Positions 8,762 through 17,506 of a stretch of 55,171 nt of DNA are shown here, piece by piece. The translations under genes were made by a program, and so were the position numbers. Origin of the DNA: QQWI01 sp964522015 (GTDB lineage: Bacteria; Bacillota; Clostridia; Peptostreptococcales; Acidaminobacteraceae); the NCBI GenBank assembly GCA_964522015.1, contig CAZFST010000030.1, forward strand, positions 1 to 55,171, given 5' to 3'. How positions within the stretch are numbered: position 1 is the stretch's first letter; each line of letters starts with the position of its first letter. Under the pieces are notes generated by a model that ran no database searches, was not told the origin of the DNA, and worked only from the letters and a program-made list of their open reading frames with translations.

Positions 8762-8844
8762 ATAACGGCAGCTCTGAAGTTACCCTTCTAGTGGATAGCA
8801 GACCAGTTTGTTGCTTGTTCTTGAAGTTGGAAAGGATTATGTGA

Positions 8845-9909
8845 ATGCATATCAGAAAAAATATTTTAAATCGGAATTTGGTGCTTCTCCTATTAATGCT
8901 GTCACTTGTATTATTGTCAGCAGGCTGTCAACCAAAGTTGACCCCGAAAGAAACTTATACTCGCATCTCAGAACAAACTTTGACTCACAAAAACATGAAT
9001 GTCACATTTGAAGGCGAAATGAGCATGGCCTTTGAAGGGGATATTGACCCATCAGCTCAGCCATTTTTGGAGATGTTCAAAAATATCAAATTGAAGGGGG
9101 ATATGCAAACAAGGGATACAGACCGTCTGGCCGATTTAGCAATGCACTACGATCTTGACTTAAATGGTTTGGGCATGAAGCTTGAAATGTATTATGATGG
9201 CGACAAGGCCATTATTAAGTACCCTGTGATGCCTGATTACTTAGTCCTCGATATGGAAAAAACAATGGACCTGGTTAATCAAGAAGCAGATTTGCCAATG
9301 GATCTGGATTATACCAGCATTATCGCCGACCTTGAGACCTTATCAAAAACATTTTTACCTAAGTATATGGCTAAATACAACGCCACAATCAATGAAAAAG
9401 ATGTCACTCTTATAGAGGATTACACCTATACGGTAAATGGTAAAACTGTGAAGTCCCGCGCCCTTAAGTTGACAATGTCACCTGAATCCATTATTGGAAC
9501 TTATGATGCGCTTTATGCTCAAGTTGCTGAGAGTAAAGAACTGTATGATATTATTAAAAAGTACGATACTGAAAATCAACTCGGCACCTTTGAAGCGTAC
9601 CAAAAGGCAATCGCTGATAATAAAGCTGAAGTTTTTGCAACCTTAGATATAGATACCCTAAAAGAGTCAATGAAAGGCATGACTTACGAATACATCATGT
9701 GCTTTGATAAAAAATACAACCTGACTGCTGCAAATATCACGATGAATATGGATACCACAGATCCAACCACGGGCTACAAAGTGAAGATGGATCTGAAACT
9801 CCTCTCTACTGCAGATTATTCCGACAAAGCAATTGTTTTTCCTGCTTTGACTGATGACAATCAGACTGACTTACTAGAAATGATAAAGAGCTTGGGAGCA
9901 GGATACTAG
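8845..9909 (+). CDS. Lipoprotein of unknown function (354 aa)
   Basis: Not recognised beyond being a lipoprotein. The signal sequence ends in the lipobox LLSAGC, so the mature protein begins at a cysteine and is anchored on the outer face of the membrane. The mature part is rich in Thr, Asp and Met, with alternating beta-strand-like segments (NVTFEGEMSMAFEG, MHYDLDLNGLGMKLEM) similar in style to LolA/LppX-like or DUF-type beta-sheet lipoproteins; no catalytic motif is seen. The 338-residue secreted protein at 53001-54017 has a comparable style. The ribosome binding site AAAGGA is slightly far from the ATG. It has its own promoter and a shared terminator downstream. Confidence 0.75.
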   Translation: MHIRKNILNRNLVLLLLMLSLVLLSAGCQPKLTPKETYTRISEQTLTHKNMNVTFEGEMSMAFEGDIDPSAQPFLEMFKNIKLKGDMQTRDTDRLADLAMHYDLDLNGLGMKLEMYYDGDKAIIKYPVMPDYLVLDMEKTMDLVNQEADLPMDLDYTSIIADLETLSKTFLPKYMAKYNATINEKDVTLIEDYTYTVNGKTVKSRALKLTMSPESIIGTYDALYAQVAESKELYDIIKKYDTENQLGTFEAYQKAIADNKAEVFATLDIDTLKESMKGMTYEYIMCFDKKYNLTAANITMNMDTTDPTTGYKVKMDLKLLSTADYSDKAIVFPALTDDNQTDLLEMIKSLGAGY

Positions 9910-9954
9910 GCTATCTTCACTAAAAAATCCAGGCTCATCCAAGCAATACGAGAT

Positions 9955-9990
9955 AAAAAAACCATCATACAACTGTATGATGGTTTTTTG
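9955..9990. terminator. Bidirectional rho-independent terminator
   Basis: AAAAAACCATCATAC pairs with GTATGATGGTTTTTT around an AACT loop. It sits between the convergent lipoprotein gene and the Band-7 gene and has A and T runs suitable for both strands. It is nearly the same as the hairpin at 13209-13244. Confidence 0.88.
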
Positions 9991-10017
9991 TATAAATAGT
10001 ATCGCTTATGGCGAAAA

Positions 10018-11031
10018 CTACTTTTGTGGCATTGGATATAAAAGGTTTGGGGTTGTTCCCATAATAGTTGTTGGTACAAGGGACCCACCTTTTGACCAGG
10101 CTTCATAGTAAGCTTTTTTCACACTTGCCTCAATCTCAAGCTTTTTTAGCTCCAAAACCTCAGGTGTCAGAGATTGTGCAATCAGCTTATTAGAGTTAGC
10201 CTCAGATTGGGCTTTAATCATTAGAGCGTCTGCATTACCACGAGCTTCTTCTGATTTCCGTTGTGATTCACCTTTAGCTTCGGCTACTAATTTAAGAGCA
10301 TTGGCTTCAGCCACTTTAACTTCAGCTTCGGCTTTTTTCTGCTCGCTTAGGGCCACTGCCTCAACCTGCTTTTGAGCCATGACAGCCTTTTGCAAGTTAT
10401 CAATTGCAACCAATGTTTCTGCATCTAAAACAACGTCAGTGATTTCAAAATTATCAACCACTAAGCCGTATTTACCCAGTTCTTCGCCGATGGATTTTTC
10501 TGTAAGCGCAGAAATTTCAGCAGTTTTAATAGAATACACGTCAAAGGTTGCGTATTGTTTTGTGACCTCATTGAGTCTTGCTTTAACCACTTGTTTGACA
10601 ATTCCCTCAGATAATGCCCCAAATTCTACACCTTTAAACTGCGTAAACAAAGTAGCCAGTTTAGCGGCATCACAGTGAATTGTCAGCGATGCGTCTACAT
10701 TGATGATTTTACCTTCTTTGGATCCGACTCTAATGGACGTATCCCCTTCTTTACCTTCATCATTTTTACTTGAAAAAGCCACAATTTCCCGGCTAATCGG
10801 GTATTGTGTAACTTTATCAATTGGACTGATAAAATGCCATCCCTGAGGAAGTATTGTTCCAGATATACCGCCATTTGGTTTGTAAACAACACCAGCGTAT
10901 CCTGGCTGCACCTTTTCAAATGACATTAATACGTAGAAGGTTGCAAGTAATATTAGGATACCTGTCATAATATATATCTTAATGCTTCTACCAGTTGTCC
11001 TCGGAATCGTTCTTTGTGTTGCTGGTTCCAT
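10018..11031 (-). CDS. SPFH/Band-7 (prohibitin-like) membrane protein
   Basis: 337 residues from the ATG at 11031, chosen for the GAGGAAG site upstream. It has a short N-terminal cytoplasmic tail, one transmembrane helix (about residues 18-37), an SPFH/prohibitin domain (about 40-225, with VQPGYAGVVY and QGWHFISPID), then a long coiled coil rich in Ala, Glu and Lys (about 235-300). Such proteins form oligomeric membrane scaffolds or cages that organise membrane microdomains or proteases. Its start overlaps by 44 bp, in another frame, the end of a 56-residue membrane-protein gene (10988-11158), so the two are likely co-translated and may act together. No NfeD-like partner is present. Confidence 0.85.
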   Translation of the reverse strand: MEPATQRTIPRTTGRSIKIYIMTGILILLATFYVLMSFEKVQPGYAGVVYKPNGGISGTILPQGWHFISPIDKVTQYPISREIVAFSSKNDEGKEGDTSIRVGSKEGKIINVDASLTIHCDAAKLATLFTQFKGVEFGALSEGIVKQVVKARLNEVTKQYATFDVYSIKTAEISALTEKSIGEELGKYGLVVDNFEITDVVLDAETLVAIDNLQKAVMAQKQVEAVALSEQKKAEAEVKVAEANALKLVAEAKGESQRKSEEARGNADALMIKAQSEANSNKLIAQSLTPEVLELKKLEIEASVKKAYYEAWSKGGSLVPTTIMGTTPNLLYPMPQK

Positions 11032-11158
11032 GGTTTTCTTCCTCTTCTTTCTTAACTTTTTCGTGTTTGTCCATATATGTATTGGCAACGTAGCCAAATA
11101 AGACCGTCAGTGCTACAACAAAAATTATCAATGTCACAATGAAATATAAGCTATACAT
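10988..11158 (-). CDS. Small single-pass membrane protein (56 aa) overlapping the Band-7 gene
   Basis: Read directly from the sequence: the ATG at 11158 follows an excellent AATGGAGGTAACCC site and the frame runs to a TAG at 10988-10990. The product has one N-terminal transmembrane helix (about residues 4-27) followed by a highly charged Lys/Glu/Asp tail with a GTSNTKND-like end. It overlaps the Band-7 start by 44 bp out of frame. It has a probable promoter at 11209-11237. Function unknown; a subunit or regulator of the SPFH protein is a reasonable inference from coupling only. Confidence 0.7.
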   Translation of the reverse strand: MYSLYFIVTLIIFVVALTVLFGYVANTYMDKHEKVKKEEEENHGTSNTKNDSEDNW

Positions 11159-11208
11159 GGGTTACCTCCATTTCAACGTCATTGACTGAAACTATAACAG
11201 ACTTCTTA

Positions 11209-11237
11209 ATTATACCATATTTGATGGTTTAAATAAA
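11209..11237 (-). promoter_or_regulatory. Probable promoter for the small membrane protein/Band-7 pair
   Basis: On the minus strand a perfect TATAAT (11209-11214) has a weak TTTATT 17 bp upstream (11232-11237). It lies about 50 bp before the ATG at 11158. Confidence 0.5.
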
Positions 11238-11280
11238 TTATTTGATTATTTTTAATGCAATTCTAACCATTTCTAACCAA

Positions 11281-12090
11281 TTACCATAACTGACTCTCCT
11301 TAAAGAATTGAAACCCATTCACCCCTTTGACAAGCTTATGTTGCTTTGAGTCCATCAGAGCTTCTATAGACTCTTCAATGACTTCACTTTCAGTTTGAAC
11401 TGCTTTATCAGCTCGGTTTAAAGCCCCAAACACCTTATAAGTGATTTGTAGCCAAGATAGGAAGCTTACAATTGTAATAATGGCACCAAAAGTTGTAAAG
11501 CCATAATAGAAGGGCCTTCCCAACATCACATTAAGGGCAGCACTTACCAATGTCGGCAATAAAGGGACCAATATCATTTTTAAATAAAGCCCTCGATCAC
11601 CCTTGATTTTCTCTAAATCACGGTGGAATCTGGAATCAATTTTGATGGTCGTATTTCTTGCAAGTTCTAAGTACAGGTCATTCCAGGTCTCAAAAGTCAT
11701 ATAGAAATGATGAAAGGGTGTCGTCACCACAAGGCGATTGTATTGATTGAACAAGTCACCCTTCAGCTGGATTTTAAGTTTTAAGCAATCGTCAACCGAT
11801 TCGAAAACTTTTACTTCATGGCCAGTCTGATTGACAAAAATCAAGTTACCACTGGCGACTTTGAAACTGCCATAAGTATCAACTGTAAAAGGAAATTTTG
11901 AAATACGAATAGCATTGCATGGTTGCTCGAGATATCGCCTTTTACTGACAAACCAACTAAACCAGTAGCCAATAAAAACAATACCTATAATCAAAGGGAT
12001 GAACAAAGAGATATCACCAAAAACTTGTTGTAATTGAAAAAAACCGATTACAAAATTAGCCAGTAGACCGATTGAAAGTGAACTGACCAT
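11281..12090 (-). CDS. Membrane protein of unknown function (269 aa)
   Basis: Not recognised. Two hydrophobic helices at the N terminus (about 5-20 and 28-50), a cytoplasmic-looking region of about 110 residues rich in beta strand and aromatic residues (KFPFTVDTYGSFKVASGNL), then one or two more helices (about 175-235), and a charged C-terminal tail. This architecture resembles YcxB-like membrane proteins but I would not assign it. The start at 12090 has no good ribosome binding site. The gene is divergent from 12131, with only 40 bp between. Confidence 0.6.
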   Translation of the reverse strand: MVSSLSIGLLANFVIGFFQLQQVFGDISLFIPLIIGIVFIGYWFSWFVSKRRYLEQPCNAIRISKFPFTVDTYGSFKVASGNLIFVNQTGHEVKVFESVDDCLKLKIQLKGDLFNQYNRLVVTTPFHHFYMTFETWNDLYLELARNTTIKIDSRFHRDLEKIKGDRGLYLKMILVPLLPTLVSAALNVMLGRPFYYGFTTFGAIITIVSFLSWLQITYKVFGALNRADKAVQTESEVIEESIEALMDSKQHKLVKGVNGFQFFKESQLW

Positions 12091-12130
12091 CTGAATTGGG
12101 TAGAAAGAAACAACAAGGAGGATTCATGCT

Positions 12131-13192
12131 ATGAAAAAATGGTCTCAACTGCTTACCATCATCATAAGTGCACTACTGGTACTGACTACATTTACTTTTG
12201 CTGAAGGTGGACTAACCCCCATAACAGGTGCTGTTTTAAATGACCAAATCAACTTTAGTTTAAACGGGGTTAGCACTGTACCTGTTGGGGATGACGGCAC
12301 CCCGGTGTTGCCAATTTCGTATAAAGGCACCACTTATATTCCTCTGAGAGCTCTTGGATACTTATTAGGACTAGGAGTTGATTATGATGGCCCAACCAAA
12401 ACAGCACTCTTGACAAGTACAACTACAAAAGTTGCACCGACTGCAGTCCCGACAGCAAAATCCAATAAACTAATTGCAATTGCTGGCGCACTTATTAACG
12501 AGCAACTCAAATTTAGTTTAGACAGTAAAGCCGCAACGCCAAAAGGCGATGATGGTGTACCTGTATTACCCATCTCATATAATGGTACAACTTATTTACC
12601 AGTTAGGGCTGTGGCAAATCTTTTAGGGTTAAGTATCACTTACAAATCAACCAGTAGAACAGTTCAGATTGTAAATAGTAAAAAGTATACGGATGGTCAA
12701 GGTAACCAAGTCAAGATCATCTCAGGGGTAAAGGCTTTTGCAGACAAAGCCGTGACCTTAATAGTTGGAAATCCCGCACCTGCTGACAGTAAATTTAAAA
12801 ATCCAGCTGAAGCATTGGGCGAACCTAATTATTCAGGATTTACCAATAACAGCGCAACCATGTCAGGCATCCTATCCCTAGGTGGCGGTGGCTCAGTTAT
12901 ATTAGAGTTTACACAGGTCTACATCGTGGATGGACCTGGAGCAGATATCCATGTCTTTGAAGTTGGTCCTGCTGTTGAGTCAATGGCCATTGAAGTCAGC
13001 CAAGATAACATCGTCTGGATTAAAATAGGTAACATCTCCGGTGGAACGGCTTCTGTTGATTTAGCTGGGAAAGTTTCTGCAACAGATCGATTTAGTTTTG
13101 TGAAATTAACTGACTTAAGGAGTAGTGCAAGTGGCGAATGGCCAGGTGCAGACGTTGATGCTGTTGCCGGCATCAATACCATCTCAAAATAA
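12131..13192 (+). CDS. Secreted protein with two copper-amine-oxidase-N-like repeats
   Basis: 353 residues. The signal peptide (about 1-24) is followed by two repeats of the stalk-like copper amine oxidase N-terminal domain (about 33-90 and 118-180). Each repeat contains the pattern VLPISYxGTTYxPxRAxxxLLGL. The C-terminal domain (about 190-353) contains LGGGGSVILEFTQVYIVDGPGADIHVFEVG and SQDNIVWIKIG as separate strands, typical of a beta-sandwich found in bacterial surface proteins. Cell-wall or surface binding by the repeats is inferred from family. The ATG has CAAGGAGGA upstream. A hairpin terminator follows. Confidence 0.8.
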   Translation: MKKWSQLLTIIISALLVLTTFTFAEGGLTPITGAVLNDQINFSLNGVSTVPVGDDGTPVLPISYKGTTYIPLRALGYLLGLGVDYDGPTKTALLTSTTTKVAPTAVPTAKSNKLIAIAGALINEQLKFSLDSKAATPKGDDGVPVLPISYNGTTYLPVRAVANLLGLSITYKSTSRTVQIVNSKKYTDGQGNQVKIISGVKAFADKAVTLIVGNPAPADSKFKNPAEALGEPNYSGFTNNSATMSGILSLGGGGSVILEFTQVYIVDGPGADIHVFEVGPAVESMAIEVSQDNIVWIKIGNISGGTASVDLAGKVSATDRFSFVKLTDLRSSASGEWPGADVDAVAGINTISK

Positions 13193-13208
13193 GATAAGCA
13201 AACACGAT

Positions 13209-13244
13209 AAAAAACCACCATACAATTGTATAGTGGTTTTTTTG
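13209..13244. terminator. Bidirectional rho-independent terminator
   Basis: The stem ACCACCATAC/GTATAGTGGT (one mismatch) is flanked by an A run and a T run, between the convergent surface-protein gene and the LacI gene. Sequence is nearly the same as 9955-9990. Confidence 0.85.
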
Positions 13245-13260
13245 TGTATTGTGCCGTGAC

Positions 13261-14268
13261 TCATCCTTTGGCGCTTTCTCTAATAATCAATTCTGTGGGC
13301 ACCACGATTTTTTTAGAGATCGTCCGTCCCTTTTGAATCCGTTCAAGCAAGAGCTCTACTGCAGTTTCACCCATAAATTCCTTGTGCACCCGCACTGATG
13401 ATAGAGGGGGAACGGTATATTTTGAGGTTGGTATATCATTGAACCCAATTATTGACACTTGATCAGGTACAGCAATCCCCTTTTCATGCAAGGCACGGAG
13501 AGCACCTATGGCCATTGAATCGTTGGCAATTAAGAAGGCACTGGGCAACACCTTGGACTGTTCAATGGCCTTTAACATTAATTCATAACCACTGGAAGCC
13601 ACAAAGGAACCAATGTAGATTTGCTCAGAATCCAATAAGCCGCACTTCAGTAAATAATCTCGAAAGACTATTTCCCGCCGCTCACCAAGGGGTGTCCGCT
13701 CTACACCCACGTATTCTCGGCCACCAATATAACCAATATGGGTGTGATCGTGATTGATAAAGTGCTGAATCACATCAACCACCGCTTTTTCAAAATCAAT
13801 CACAACGCTATCAAATACATTCTCCCTAGGTGAAGAATCAACAAACACCACATGGGGAGATACTTCGCTAAATCGGTCTAAATCACTGTCGGAAAACTTG
13901 CCAATGGCAATTAAACCTTGCACAGCATCCATTTGCGAAAAATCATAATCCTGCGGATTGTATACCTTCACAATATCGATGCTCATTTCATAACAAAGCT
14001 TTTCTATGCCTAATCGAATAGACATATAGTAGGGATCATCTAACTCTTGGTGAAGGGTATACCAATGTATAAGGCCGATTTTTAGCTTAGGGGGCGCTTT
14101 TTTGTCCTGCCGCTGCCTAGGGGTTGTATATTCCATGGACTCGGCAATCTCTAAAATCAATTGGCGCTTCTCATCGCTGACCGATAAAGTTGCATCATAA
14201 TTGAGTACCCTTGAAACGGTAGCTGGCGACACACCTGCTTTTTCTGCTATATCTTTGATTGTGGCCAC
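13261..14268 (-). CDS. LacI/GalR-family transcriptional repressor of the alpha-galactoside operon
   Basis: 335 residues. The N-terminal helix-turn-helix is IKDIAEKAGVSPATVSRVLN and the hinge region is followed by a periplasmic-binding-like effector domain (about 62-335) with FLIANDSMAIGALRALHEKG and IIGFNDIPTSKYTVPPLSSV, all typical of galactoside regulators such as GalR, MsmR or RafR. The GTG start is preceded by AAGGAGG at a suitable distance. It is the last gene of the operon 19824-13261 and 51 bp after the alpha-galactosidase. The palindrome at 19859-19872 is its most likely operator. The inducer is presumably a galactoside or galactose. Confidence 0.88.
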   Translation of the reverse strand: MATIKDIAEKAGVSPATVSRVLNYDATLSVSDEKRQLILEIAESMEYTTPRQRQDKKAPPKLKIGLIHWYTLHQELDDPYYMSIRLGIEKLCYEMSIDIVKVYNPQDYDFSQMDAVQGLIAIGKFSDSDLDRFSEVSPHVVFVDSSPRENVFDSVVIDFEKAVVDVIQHFINHDHTHIGYIGGREYVGVERTPLGERREIVFRDYLLKCGLLDSEQIYIGSFVASSGYELMLKAIEQSKVLPSAFLIANDSMAIGALRALHEKGIAVPDQVSIIGFNDIPTSKYTVPPLSSVRVHKEFMGETAVELLLERIQKGRTISKKIVVPTELIIRESAKG

Positions 14269-14319
14269 CTGATGCCTCCTTTTTTTAGCCTTGAGTCATA
14301 TTTACCTACTCATTTTACT

Positions 14320-16644
14320 TCAATTTTCCCTAAGGAGCAACCATAACCGTGATTGAAAATCTCCAGTGGCAACATGGTGGACCTCAATGCCATTAAAAGA
14401 AGGGGCCATTAACAGTCCCATACCCATTAGAGTCCCCCCCGATAGGTTCAAAGAATTTGACAGTCCCTTGTCAGAGGGCCCATTTGAGCTCACAGGCTCT
14501 GATATAACCCGGTAATTGCCATCCGGTGCCAAACCAGAAAGCTTTAGAAACTGGGGACCGGGATTTGGCTCCGCCAGCACCTGATACCAAGCCAGTACTG
14601 CCATGGTTTGGTCTTTAGACACCACCATCCATGCGGTTTGATTCCCCCCACCTTCAAAGGGGCTCAGCAATCTATAAAAATCTCCACTGTGCAAAAGCTG
14701 CCGATACTGCTTATAAAACCTGATTTGAGCTGCAACAACCTCTTTCTCAGCAGGGGTTAGTTTGCAAAGATCCAGTTCATAGCCCAAGACTCCAAAGAAA
14801 GCCACATCCCCCCGCATTTTAAGTGGGGTCTCACGGAGGACTTGATGGTTGGGGACAGCCGACACATGGGCACCCATTGAGGATACCGGATAAGCCATGC
14901 TGGTCCCATATTGAATTTTAAGCCGCGAAACCGCATCAGAATTATCACTGGCCCAGGCCTGAGGGGCATAATACAAGAGGCCAAGGTCAAAACGGCCTCC
15001 ACCAGCAGAACAGGACTCAATCAAAACATGGGGATACCGGTCACTCAGGCGCTGATACAGCTGATAAAGCCCTAAAATATACCGGTGGTGAAGCTCCCCC
15101 TGCTGCCTAGCAGGCAAATAAGCACTAAAAGCATCTGAAATATTCCGGTTCATATCCCATTTAATATAATCAATCACGACATCATCGAGTACTTGGCAAA
15201 GTTGTTCAAAAATGTGGTTTACCACTTGAGGGTTGGCATAGTCCAATACGTATTGATGCCGCGCTTGGCAACGGGGCCGCGGGGATTCACCAATTACCCA
15301 GTCTGGGTGAGTTTCAAAGAGGACCGTCCCGGTATTGACCATTTCTGGCTCAATCCAAATGCCAAATTGCATCCCCTTTTGGTGGATGGCTTCACTCAAG
15401 CCCTTTAAGCCACCGGGAAGTTTTTCTCGATTGACCCACCAATCCCCAAGGCCTGCTTGATCGCTGCTCCTGGTTGAAAACCAGCCATCATCCAAAACAA
15501 ATAGCTCAATCCCAAGGTCTGAAGCCTCCCTTGCTATGGCCAACAGTTTTTCTTGGTTAAAGTCAAAGTAAGTGGCCTCCCAATTATTAATTAAGACAGG
15601 CCTTGGTTTATTACGCCAAATCTCAGGTATCAAATGCTCTTGAATCAGGGTGTGCATGGTCCGACTCAGTGCACCGAGGCCTGATTGGCTATAGCAAAGG
15701 ATGGCCTCAGGTGTTTGAAAAGTCTCATTGGGTTGCAAAATCCACAAAAAACCCTCTGGTTGAATACCACCTTGCCAACGGGTTTGCTGGCGGGCATCCA
15801 CTTCAAGGGCTATGGTGAAGTTTCCACTGTACACAAGGCCCATGCTAAGGGCTTCCCCTTGGGTCTCGGTGGTGGTGGGCCGACTAAGAAATACAAAGGG
15901 GTTGTGTTGAGCGCTCGAGGCACCTCTGGTGCTGCCAATGGCTTGTACACCAGGTCTGAGGGCCGTTTTACTGAGGTGGCGCTCCTTGATCCAATCCCCA
16001 CTTAAATGGCCCATTTCCCAGTTGGCATCTGGTAAATCCAGATTGCAACTGAGAACCCGCTCTAGGGATACAGACTCATTGCCAAGATTCGTGACCCCCA
16101 CGCTGGTTGCAATCGCCGGCAGATTTTTAAATATGGTATAGCTCAAGGTGATGCGCAGCTTTTTATAAGCATCCACTAAATCTATTTCTAATGTGGTCGC
16201 TGCCTGTGTATCAGTTTCTAATGTGGTCGCTTTTGTATGTGGTAAACCAGATAAACTGGGCTTACCACCAATAATCCGGTGTCCCTCATAAATAGGATCA
16301 AGAATCGGGCTACCGCTAGCATCGCGGCAGTCTATGGCGGGGATTCTAAAATCCCCTCTCCCCTGTGCAGGATAGGCCAATTGCTCAAGGCCTAGGGAGA
16401 TATCAAAACGCTCAGGTTCCAAATAAACGGTGAAGCCTCTGTTTTGATCCATCCGAAAATTACTGGAATCCAAAGGCCCCGTAATGGGAGCCCCCAGATG
16501 CCAATGTGCCAAGTGACCCGTGCGTAGCACGCCTAATACCAGACTCACCTGATGGTTATGAAGATGAAACACCTTGGTATCCTCATTAAAAGTAACACTC
16601 ATATCATTTGATGAAACACCCATATCATTGGATAACACGCACAT
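14320..16644 (-). CDS. Alpha-galactosidase, GH36
   Basis: 774 residues, the full length of bacterial GH36 enzymes, no signal peptide, so cytoplasmic. It hydrolyses terminal alpha-galactose from melibiose, raffinose and related sugars with retention. The nucleophile is Asp497 in YIKWDMNR and the acid/base is Asp567 in WASDNSDAVSRL; CSAGGGRFDLGLLYY and LDDGWFSTR are further family marks. The ATG at 16644 is preceded by AAAGG and begins three bases after the permease stop, giving a tight operon. A duplicate family member lies at 39868-42231. Aga/RafA/MelA-type naming is possible, but I leave the symbol empty because the exact subfamily cannot be settled. Confidence 0.92.
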   Translation of the reverse strand: MCVLSNDMGVSSNDMSVTFNEDTKVFHLHNHQVSLVLGVLRTGHLAHWHLGAPITGPLDSSNFRMDQNRGFTVYLEPERFDISLGLEQLAYPAQGRGDFRIPAIDCRDASGSPILDPIYEGHRIIGGKPSLSGLPHTKATTLETDTQAATTLEIDLVDAYKKLRITLSYTIFKNLPAIATSVGVTNLGNESVSLERVLSCNLDLPDANWEMGHLSGDWIKERHLSKTALRPGVQAIGSTRGASSAQHNPFVFLSRPTTTETQGEALSMGLVYSGNFTIALEVDARQQTRWQGGIQPEGFLWILQPNETFQTPEAILCYSQSGLGALSRTMHTLIQEHLIPEIWRNKPRPVLINNWEATYFDFNQEKLLAIAREASDLGIELFVLDDGWFSTRSSDQAGLGDWWVNREKLPGGLKGLSEAIHQKGMQFGIWIEPEMVNTGTVLFETHPDWVIGESPRPRCQARHQYVLDYANPQVVNHIFEQLCQVLDDVVIDYIKWDMNRNISDAFSAYLPARQQGELHHRYILGLYQLYQRLSDRYPHVLIESCSAGGGRFDLGLLYYAPQAWASDNSDAVSRLKIQYGTSMAYPVSSMGAHVSAVPNHQVLRETPLKMRGDVAFFGVLGYELDLCKLTPAEKEVVAAQIRFYKQYRQLLHSGDFYRLLSPFEGGGNQTAWMVVSKDQTMAVLAWYQVLAEPNPGPQFLKLSGLAPDGNYRVISEPVSSNGPSDKGLSNSLNLSGGTLMGMGLLMAPSFNGIEVHHVATGDFQSRLWLLLREN

Positions 16645-16647
16645 ATA

Positions 16648-17505
16648 TTAACCTTTCACGGCACCGCTGATGGTGATCGCTTTTTCTACTTGATTGCTGA
16701 AGACGATGTAGAGCAGAACCGTTGGCAAGCTGGCAATGACCATGGTAGCCCCCATGGCGCCCCAGTCGGTGGTAAATTGACCTTGGAAGAAGAGGATACC
16801 CAGGGGGAGTGTTTTTAGCTTTTGGTCGATGACCAGGACGTTAGCTAAAAGGAACTCGTTCCACGCATTGAGGAATGTGAAGATGACCAGGGTCCAAACC
16901 GCAGGTTTTACCACCGGGACGATGATCAGGTAGAAGGTTTGGAAGATATTTGCCCCGTCGATGCAGGCTGCTTCTTCCAGTTCTACTGGCAAACCAACCA
17001 AAAATGCATAGAAGACCATGGTGGCAAAGGAGATGTTAAAGGCGGTATAAGGAATGATCAGAGCCCAGTGGGTGCCAGCCAATCCCAAGTCGTTAACCTG
17101 TCTTGCAACAGGAATTAAGACGGATTGTACAGGGATAAACATCCCCAGTGCCACCAAGAGGCGGACAAGATTTTTACCCTTCCAGCGCATGCGGCTTGTG
17201 GCGTATGCGAACATTAGGGCTAAAGAAACAGTTAGAACAACAGTTGCGGTTGCCACGATGACGCTGTTCATAAAATATTGGGGAACGTTATAATTTGACC
17301 ATGCTTTTGCATAGTTTTCAAAGCGCCAAATTTCAGGCAAACCAAAGGGATTGGCAACAAAGATTTCATCGTTATTTTTAAAGCTATAAAGCACCATCCA
17401 GATCAAGGGATACAAAGAAATGCAGGCATAGCCCCATAAAAATGTTGTAAAGGCAAGTCTAGTAGCGAGTTTTCGCTTAGTGCCTTTTTCTTTTTTATTT
17501 TTCAT
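16648..17505 (-). CDS. Sugar ABC transporter permease, MalG/MsmG-type (CUT1)
   Basis: 285 residues from the ATG at 17505, which lies one base after the stop of the partner permease and 8 bp after GAGGG; a GTG three codons earlier overlaps the partner. Six transmembrane helices are expected. The EAA loop EEAACIDGANIFQTFYLIIVP, which contacts the ATPase, is intact. Together with the MalF-type permease and the solute-binding protein it imports oligosaccharides, here probably raffinose- or melibiose-type sugars because an alpha-galactosidase follows directly. Confidence 0.92.
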   Translation of the reverse strand: MKNKKEKGTKRKLATRLAFTTFLWGYACISLYPLIWMVLYSFKNNDEIFVANPFGLPEIWRFENYAKAWSNYNVPQYFMNSVIVATATVVLTVSLALMFAYATSRMRWKGKNLVRLLVALGMFIPVQSVLIPVARQVNDLGLAGTHWALIIPYTAFNISFATMVFYAFLVGLPVELEEAACIDGANIFQTFYLIIVPVVKPAVWTLVIFTFLNAWNEFLLANVLVIDQKLKTLPLGILFFQGQFTTDWGAMGATMVIASLPTVLLYIVFSNQVEKAITISGAVKG

Positions 17506-17506
17506 A

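Noticed and set aside
14320..16644. Plus-strand open frames inside the first GH36 gene
   Set aside because: Antisense shadows of a gene with all catalytic residues intact.
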